Source: Nephrocerus scutellatus (taxonomy: Eukaryota; Arthropoda; Insecta; Diptera; Pipunculidae). Taken from it: a stretch of 64,000 nt of DNA. The position numbers were made by a program, and so were the translations under genes. The stretch covers positions 28,321,462 through 28,385,461 of the forward strand of contig OX352763.1 of NCBI GenBank assembly GCA_947095585.1. The letters run 5' to 3'. Below the pieces are notes generated by a model. The model was not told where the DNA came from and did no database searches. It saw only the letters and a list, made by a program, of their open reading frames with translations. Positions 57,039 through 64,000 of this stretch are shown here, in pieces. How positions within the stretch are numbered: the first letter of the stretch is position 1; the number at the start of each line of letters is the position of its first letter.

Positions 57039-57489
57039 AAATAATTTGTATTTTAAGTTTTTTTTAATGAAACTCCTTTACGCCCGATGGGAGTAAAATT
57101 TCAAAGTTGCTGTGTTCTATGACGTCATATGCGAACCGATTTTGAACATGAACATGAAGAATGCAAAAAGGTACTTGGCCACAGAGAGAAAAATAGAGTA
57201 TTATGATATATTCGTTGTTGGGCTAGTACCACACGCATCAATCAACCGTGCGATATTGTGATTTACTGCAGTCTCAGCAAATACACAGTAGTTTGTAAGT
57301 TATGTGTTATTTTCAAATTGATACTCTTTTTCTTTTGAATTATGTTAGTTCGGTATACTGACATTTACATTTGCCAGGAAAATATAATTATATTTCAACA
57401 GCTTCGTTGATACATGATATTCGATTTCGATCATAAAGGACGGAAATAGTTACTTGGCTAGAGAGAGAAAAGGAACTCTGCTATATTCA
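57039..57489. other. 3' flank of trihelix copy B
   Basis: Non-coding. Two related segments (TACTTGGCCACAGAGAGAAA at ~57170 and TACTTGGCTAGAGAGAGAAA at ~57451) about 280 bp apart may mark the ends of a small repeat. Confidence 0.4.
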
Positions 57490-57725
57490 TTGTTTTGATA
57501 GGGGGGTCGTTCGACGGTTTTTCGGCGCTTTTTTGGGGGTCTTTTGAGGACCTTTTGAGGGTCTATTGGTGGTCTTTTAGGGTCTTCTGAGCATCTTTGC
57601 GGGTTATTTTAAGGATCTTTTTGAGGGGTTCCTTTGGGGTCTTCTGGTATTCCTTTAAGGATTTTTTTGTGGTCTCTTGGGTCTTTCGTGTTCCTTGAGG
57701 GCATTTTGGGTGTCTTAAGGCATGC
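57490..57725 (+). repeat. Degenerate GGGTCTTTTGAGG minisatellite
   Basis: About 15 imperfect units of roughly 12-16 bp (GGTCTTTTGAGGACCTTTTG and variants). Strongly strand-asymmetric: G/T on the plus strand and almost no C runs. Confidence 0.7.
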
Positions 57726-58690
57726 GCGCATTAACGCGTTGGCACAAAACACTACGAGAATATTTAAACAACATTAAAATATAGATGGGTAAAAATGCTG
57801 TTTTTTAAAACGATATCTATAGAATGTTGAGTCAAAAACGTACGTTCCATATCTAATGTGGCTTTTCGTTTGATTTTTCCTCTTTTTTTTGAGCGTGTGC
57901 ACTCGTTTTTTTGGCTTCAAATTCAATTCAAACAAACAAAACACTCTTTTTGTGAATGTTTTCTTTATTTCATTCTAAACACTCCGAATATTCTGAATTT
58001 CACAAAAAACGTTCTTTTAGTTATTCCTTGTATTCTATTCCTTTTTTGTCTATTCTTTTATATTTTCGGAATGTTTAGAACGTATTCTTTTTATACTACA
58101 TCGATAGGTAGAATAAACAAAATATTCTTTGGTCGCGTGCTTGATATTGTGTTCCTTCTATTCTTTCTGTAATATGAATTTAAGAAAACACTGTATTTGT
58201 GGTTACTGTCAGATATCATAAGTCAACAAAGACAGGTTTTTGTTGGTGTGTGTAAATAGAGGGTATGCTTGACCAAAAAACCTCGATTTTACCCCGGAAC
58301 TACACTCGGTGCAATTTTTTAGATCAAACGAACAAAACGAGTGCAATTTTGTGACATTTCCTGCACTCGGAGTAATTTTTGCCATCAAAAGAAAGCTACA
58401 ATAGTAACCATAATGCTATAGTGTCAAACTGTCTGTCAACTATACGAATACAAACATCATCAAATAAGAATGTAAAAATCGTAAAAATAAATTTAAAAAA
58501 AAAAAAAACAAGATTTTGTCTATATTTTTCTCTTTTTAATGTAATTTTTTGAGTATTTTAAAATAGTTTTATCTTTTTAAATTCTCTATATTAACTTCGC
58601 GTGCCCGTGGCTGGCTGGCTGATTGGATGGTGGGCAGAATCTTTTGATCAATTTTTAAAACACTCCCTAAAGCCCGATTTTATTGAAATT
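57726..58690. other. Non-coding, no gene
   Basis: The hydrophobic 104-codon frame at 57858-58172 comes from T-rich sequence and has no family features. 58310-58390 has a repeated CACTCGGTGCAATTTTT / CACTCGGAGTAATTTTT element. Confidence 0.4.
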
Positions 58691-58886
58691 TTGCACACAT
58701 GTATATTTCCGGTGACAATACTTTCTATTTGATAGTGACCGGGCCGCGGGCCGGTGTGCTCTTATACAAATTTTTTTACCCGGCATCAGATCATTTCATA
58801 CTATGACTGTGTGCGCGGTGGGCAGCGCTGCTTGCTTTACGATTGGGGTTGTTTTGTTGTTGGGTTGCAGTGCTTCGTATGTCGTA
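58600..58886 (+). repeat. Composite repeat with ATCGGGTT unit, inverted partner of 25504-25640
   Basis: 58660-58720 carries a reverse unit of the 1040-1600 family (CCCGATTTTATTGAAATTTT). 58818-58886 is nearly the reverse complement of 25504-25571. Confidence 0.6.
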
Positions 58887-59888
58887 TCGATACATCACTT
58901 AATAATATGAAATAGCACATGAACCAAGTACAACTTGATCAAACTTCCGCCCATAAAAAAGCACGGCTATGTAAAAGTAATTTTCTCCTTTCATTCGATG
59001 CCAATATTAAGGCCCGTCCACTTTTAAACACGCGCCCTGCTGAACTTTTATGAGAAAGTAATTATTTGGCTCAAACTGTCGACAGGGGTTGGATTGAACC
59101 CAATTTTTTATAATATAGTTGGGTGGGTGTTGGGCGGATTTTGGTAGGGTAAAAGGTCAAAATACCTTAAATTGCATAAGTTGTCGTCGTACAGGCAAAC
59201 AACAACAAATGCCAAAATAAACTTTTAACTGGTGTGCGAGAGAATTGTCAAAGCATTTGCCGGAGAAAAAAGTTGAAAGTTGGTCAACTTTTTGCGTCGT
59301 TTCCGTCACATGCTTTGCCTATGGGATTCTGATTCTACGGCTAAAATTTAGTCGGAATTGTCTGAAACATTTTTTCGATTCATGATAGATGGCGCTGGAA
59401 AACGATCAATTTTTTGCAATTTCTCCTACTGAGAACCTATGCATTCGATTCTGCAATACGTTTGCAATACCACGTAAATTATTTAAATTAAAAATTTACC
59501 ACTGAACATACATACAAGTAGTGTGTATTGTTGGGGAGGGGGTACAATTGTTTGCATTACTGTATTTCCCCTGCGGAATGATTAAATTTTGATCTTTAAA
59601 TGCAGATCTTGGTAGAGTGCTTATTTTCCGAGATATTTGAAAGTTTCAGCTTAAAAATAAAATGACCAGGTTATATTGAGATAAAAAAAATTAGAACAGT
59701 GTATAATAGTGTCCTGGCAATACCAAACTCAATTTGACATTTGAGAAGGTGAGTATGAGTAGGAAAGTAGGTGAGTTTATAAAAAAAATACCGCCTTTCT
59801 AATTGTCAATGTAAGATTTTGTATCGTTTTTGTTAAACTAAACGGATAACTATAATATTTATTGTTAAACGAAATATAATTTTGTACA
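58887..59888. other. 5' flank of the RfC3 gene
   Basis: No coding region. The promoter and short 5' UTR of the next gene should lie near its 3' end. Confidence 0.4.
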
Positions 59889-61319
59889 ATGTCAGCCGAA
59901 AAACAATGTCGCGTGCCTTGGTAAGTTTGAAGCGAAATGCTGCAATAGCATTTGATTGTTATATTAATTATATAAAAATTACGCAGGGTTGAAAAATACC
60001 GACCGGCAAAATTGGATGATCTAATTTCTCATGAGGAAATCATCTCAACAAGTGAGTTTAAAAACTATAATTTTATTGATCGTTACCAATGATAAACCTT
60101 CGGCTTAGTCAACAGATTTATAGAAAAGAAGCAGCTGCCTCATTTACTCTTTTATGGGCCTCCAGGCACTGGAAAAACCAGTACAATACTTGCATGCGCT
60201 AAACAACTTTATAGCCCGGCACAGTTTAAATCGATGGTACTTGAGTTGAATGCCTCCGATGATCGTGGCATTGGCATTGTTCGTGGTCAGATATTAAATT
60301 TTGCATCGACACGAACAATATTCAGTGGAACATTTAAGTTAATTATTCTCGATGAAGCTGATGCCATGACTAACGATGCTCAAAATGCCCTCAGGAGGAG
60401 TACGTATCTATATGTTTATTATGATTGATAATTGAAAAGCCTTCTATTGGCCATTTTTCCATTATAGTTATCGAAAAATACACAGAGAATGTCCGTTTCT
60501 GTGTGATATGCAATTATTTGAGTAAAATCATTCCAGCTGTACAATCACGTTGTACTAGATTTCGCTTTGCGCCACTATCTCCAGACCAGATTCTCCCGCG
60601 CCTGGATCATATAATAGAAAAGGAGGGGTATTTAAATTTAACTTATAAATTTCAATTTTTTTCTCCTTTCCGTTTTACATTACAAAAATTTCTTTGTATT
60701 TTGGGATCATACAAATTACATTTATTACCCAATTCATAGAACTTATTAAACAAAATTCCAGATTGAATGTAACTGAGGATGGAAAAAATGCTTTAATGAC
60801 GCTGTCCAAAGGAGATATGCGTAAAGTTTTGAATGTTTTACAAAGCACATCGATGGCATTTGATAAAGTCAATGAGGACAACGTATACACATGTGTGGGA
60901 CATCCATTGCGTAAAGACATCGAACGAATTTTAGAAACTATGCTCTCAACAAAGAGCTTTGAAAAATCCTACGATGGTAACAGTGATTTCTTGTAACTAT
61001 AACTCAATTATTGTTTTAAATTTTTTTAACAGAAATTATTCGAATTAAATCTGCTAAAGGTTTAGCTTTGAGCGACATCATTACTGAGTTGCATTTGTTT
61101 GTTATGCGGAGTATGTTTTAGAAAGATATTTTTACCTCTTATAATAACATTTATTAATTACTTTTAGTTGAACTACCAATGAGTGTAATGAATAAGCTTA
61201 TCATTAAATTAGCAAGCATTGAAGAACGACTTGCTAAAGGTTGCTCAGAAGGTCCACAAACAACTGCCCTTATCTCAGCATTCTTTCTTTGCCGTGATAT
61301 GGTTACTTTGGAAGCGTGA
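59889..61319 (+). CDS. RfC3: Replication factor C small subunit (human RFC5 / fly RfC3)
   Basis: Seven exons: 59889-59920, 59987-60051, 60109-60399, 60468-60627, 60762-60976, 61033-61110, 61168-61319; all phase-compatible, 330 residues, close to the family's 330-340. It is an AAA+ clamp-loader subunit that helps load PCNA at primer-template junctions in the nucleus. Visible motifs: VPWVEKYRP, Walker A GPPGTGKT (residues 49-56), ELNASDDRG, Walker B LIILDEAD (114-117), and the SRC motif QSRCTRFRF (156-158) that supplies an arginine finger to the neighbouring subunit. The C-terminal collar helices follow. GIGIVRG and [16 protein letters not shown] fit RFC5 better than RFC2 or RFC4. The start codon has a good insect context and no upstream frame. 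Confidence 0.93.
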
Positions 61320-61814
61320 AAAATAACTTTGGATGTGTATTTTATTGCAAAACTTTAATTTAAAATAAACAAATAAAATAAATTTATATTAAAGAAAGCT
61401 TTAAATCTGCCTCATATACAGAAACTTTAAGATTAAAAAGGGAAATGTACATACTCATAATAATTCATAATACAGGTTTTTTTGTTTACAATTGAAATTG
61501 CAAAATACTACAGAAAAGCAGTGAACGTAAACAACCACGTACATCTCGTTCGGATGAGCTGTGTAGGTTTGGACTTTGACTTGGAGAGAATATATGTAGT
61601 ATAAAATATAAGAACAATATTCTCAATTCAATTCTTTATTGAGACTTTTTTTTATATTTGTATACATTTAGTTTGACGTTTCACAGTAGCCCACTAGTAA
61701 GTATGTCAGCCTATTAAAAAGTTCTTAGGTAAATAGACATTTTCCTAAATGTTGATTACTGCTGGGTACAGCTACAAATAGTGTTTGTACTTTTTCGATT
61801 ATAAAGTGTATTTG
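61320..61814. other. 3' flank of RfC3
   Basis: AATAAA-type signals at 61360-61385 just after the stop. No other feature. Confidence 0.5.
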
Positions 61815-61918
61815 GGGAGACAGACCGTTGCCGTCCAGGACCTACGTTTTCGCCATCATTCGTTTTATATTTTTGCACACAAATGGAAGGGACCTACAAT
61901 TTAATGCCGTATCAGAAA
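61815..61918 (-). mobile_element. tRNA-derived SINE, 3' part, reverse orientation
   Basis: On the minus strand it reads GATACGGCATTAAATTGTAG, TCCCTTCCATTTGTGTGC and GACGGCAACGGTCTGTC, as in the 54030 copy. Confidence 0.6.
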
Positions 61919-62531
61919 GACCAGTTGCTCATAGCTTACATTTTTTCCTGCCTCGTAGGCACTTGTAACTATTTATATAATAATAAACACTATAGAAATA
62001 TGAATATTAAATAAGTAAAGGAGTTAAGCTTTGTATAAACGCTAAAACTTAAAGAGTAAACTTGGTAGACATACCTGTTTTGTATGGTGTAATCATAGGC
62101 TTAGGTGGAACTCCTAAAATCAAAGTTTTTTGTTAAGTTCTTTTGGGCTCGTACCATGTGCTAATATTTATTTATGCTCGTACATATCATTTCATTAAGA
62201 AGATATTCTGCTGTTACCATCATTCACTAATTATAACAAAAAGTTGAATAGAAATTGGTTCGGGTAAGTATATTGATGTCAATTAGCTCCTACCTTCTGC
62301 GGGTTTTTCGCCAAACCATTTTACTTCTAACATGTTTTAGCGTTTATAGCTTCCATTAATGAACATAATAAATTTATTATTTTCTGATTCGCATCGCAGT
62401 GTCTCTCTAGCTACAGCTAGTCTGTAGTTGGGAATGAGTTCAGTCAAGCCGGCCGTCGACAGACATCAAAAGCAGTTTTTAACATTTTTTAATAAATACA
62501 GAAGCGCAAGTCTAAAGGAACATATCGAATA
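61919..62531. other. 5' flank of the GST theta gene
   Basis: No gene seen. The leader of the GST probably begins around 62400-62440, but no promoter motif is convincing. Confidence 0.4.
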
Positions 62532-62818
62532 ATGTCAGCTAAGCTTGCATATTATTATGACTTGTTGTCGCAGCCCTCAAGAGCATTATATATTATTTTT
62601 AAACTGAGCGGAGTTTCGTTTAGGGATTGTCCAGTTGCGCTGCGCAAAGGTAATTGCTAATCATTTCTTTAAAGTAGTATCAATTATATTTAATATGTTG
62701 ACCTTTCAACAGGTGAACATCTAGCAGATGAGTTTAGAGAAAATATTAATCGCTTTCAAAAAGTTCCCTGCATAATTGATGATGGTTTCAAATTGGCTGA
62801 GAGTGTTGCTATCTTGAG
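62532..62818 (+). CDS. Theta-class glutathione S-transferase, first two exons
   Basis: Exons 62532-62649 and 62713-62818, joined in phase 1 and ending in phase 2 at donor TTGAG|GTGAGA. The 74 visible residues are the start of the thioredoxin-like domain: YYYDLLSQPSRALYIIF with the catalytic serine in LSQPS, then CPVALRKGEHL, NRFQKVPCIIDDG and the glutathione-binding ESVAIL. Theta GSTs detoxify electrophiles in the cytosol. About 150 more residues should follow, but no further exon is recognisable before 64000, so either the next intron is long and leaves the window or the copy is truncated. The fly GstT paralogue number cannot be decided. Confidence 0.85.
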
Positions 62819-63335
62819 GTGAGAATGACATATTTTTGTTCACAGCTGTAGGGAAAATAATCATTGAAATACAAGTATGTGATTTATAGGAAATCAGCTA
62901 TTCCTCTTGAGAATTCGGTCAAAGTACTGATCCGAATTTATTGCAATATATGCGTTAGAAAAATTCTAGTTTGTGGTAGTCGTTTTTTTTTTTTTTTTTA
63001 AATAAGAAAATTATCCAGTTTTATTAATTAGTCGATGCTCTCTCAGACTCTGAAGTCAGATTTGGTATATTTCTTCCAAACGTTTTAGTGGGAGGGACTG
63101 TCAATTTTTTTTTCTTCAGAAAAATCGATTTTCCCAAGTGGTTTGAAGGAGGTTTGGGGGTTAATTAATTAATTACCATATAAAAGGTAATAAAAATACA
63201 TTCCATTTAAAAAAAATGATGCCTGGAGCCATCTTCGGCAGTGGTAGAGTAAAAAAACTGACTTTTATATTAAAGATAAAAAAGAGGCGTGCTCAAAAGT
63301 GGGCGGGCCTAAATCCCTTTTGACTTTTGAAATGT
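62819..63335. other. GST intron or 3' DNA, no exon recognised
   Basis: AT-rich. A third GST exon (expected to start with a tyrosine-leucine after the split Arg) was not found. Confidence 0.4.
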
Positions 63336-63500
63336 CTGGTAAGGTAGTAGAATTCGCCGATGATATGGCTCTAGTATAATCAGGATATAGTCGTGTCGAA
63401 ATCATTAATAAACTGGAGCATGATCTAACAATTATAAGAAAGTGGTTTCACATACATTTTATGATTTTGAGTGAAAATAAAAACATCCGAATGTCTCGTA
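63336..63500 (+). mobile_element. Short LINE RT fragment
   Basis: VVEFADDMALV, a stop, then VEIINKLEHDLTIIRKWF: the catalytic FADD block and following helix of a jockey/R1-like RT. Isolated and dead. Confidence 0.6.
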
Positions 63501-64000
63501 TATCACAAACCTGAATGCACTTCTTCTTGTGGCGCTGTCTCACGTCACGTCAAACCGGTTGCATTGCATTTCAGTGTCGATTTCCACTGGTCACCTCTGA
63601 GTTCGTCGGCCTAGTTAATTGGTCATAGAATGCATTGGGTGTGAGCGCGAGGGATATACCTTTAGCGTATTTGTTGTCGTGCAATTTGTTGCGGCTTCCA
63701 CTTATCGTATTCAGATCTTCCAAAAATGGTACGAGATCGACTGTATGCGTGCTGTTAGATTTGTTGTTGCAATTCTATTCTACTCGTTGTGTATTTTGGT
63801 GGTTGTTTTTATGTGATGCAATGCGATTGGTCGGTCTGTATGCACTGTCTGGCCATAGTTGAGAGCCATCGGTCAAAAGAGAGAAACAAGAAATTGGCTG
63901 ATGAGTGATAATTGAGAGATTTTTTTGGATGCTCTCGATAATTTTGATAACCACAGTTGTGATCAATATATTTGTCTATACAATATTAGTTTTAAATAAT
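63501..64000. other. Window end, nothing recognised
   Basis: Short frames at 63619-63862 on both strands lack domain or splice context. Confidence 0.4.

Noticed and set aside
57858..58172. A hydrophobic 104-codon frame that could suggest a membrane protein
   Set aside because: Phe/Ile/Leu content is explained by T-rich DNA; no periodicity or family match.

Overview
This 64-kb window looks like nuclear DNA from a higher dipteran. A tephritid fruit fly is the best guess. The reasons are the AT-rich background, the spliced insect genes, and a short interspersed repeat ending in (CAA)n whose sequence I remember as common in tephritid non-coding DNA. Five regions carry host genes. All gene models below were assembled by hand from reading frames, GT/AG splice sites and matching codon phases.

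Layout. 1-4707: non-coding DNA with tandem repeats and palindromic MITEs. 4708-28080 (+): one large gene of nine coding exons for a PHLDB/LL5-type protein (FHA-like domain, coiled coils, C-terminal PH domain, 1,508 aa). Its large introns are crowded with decayed LINEs, SINEs and tandem repeats. 28081-35378: 3' flank with a deleted Tc1/mariner element, a long but decayed LINE and a 540-bp palindrome. 44555-35379 (-): a two-exon gene (1,223 aa, U1/matrin-like zinc finger, polyQ tail) that I match to Drosophila CG7065. Its 5.5-kb intron holds a ~195-bp tandem array and several MITEs. 45430-46340: a dead mariner.

46351-57038 is the most interesting part. A PIF/Harbinger DNA transposon (about 47.1-50.75 kb) carries a four-exon transposase with a complete DDE triad and a divergently oriented Myb/SANT-like accessory gene. 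About 150 bp beyond its right end begins a second HARBI1-like gene (50903-52310, +). That gene is intact and spliced, but every catalytic acid position is replaced. It lies tail to tail with a Myb/SANT-like (trihelix) gene (53419-52305, -). A paralogue of the trihelix gene (55782-57038, +) lies 2.4 kb further on in divergent orientation. This arrangement reads as a co-domesticated transposase plus DNA-binding partner, comparable in kind to vertebrate HARBI1/NAIF1, next to a much younger element of the same superfamily.

59889-61319 (+): a complete seven-exon gene for a small clamp-loader subunit (human RFC5, Drosophila RfC3). 62532-62818 (+): the first two exons of a theta-class glutathione S-transferase that probably continues beyond the window. 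The host genes do not form one pathway. What ties the window together is its mobile-element history, with several nested insertions that can be put in relative order.
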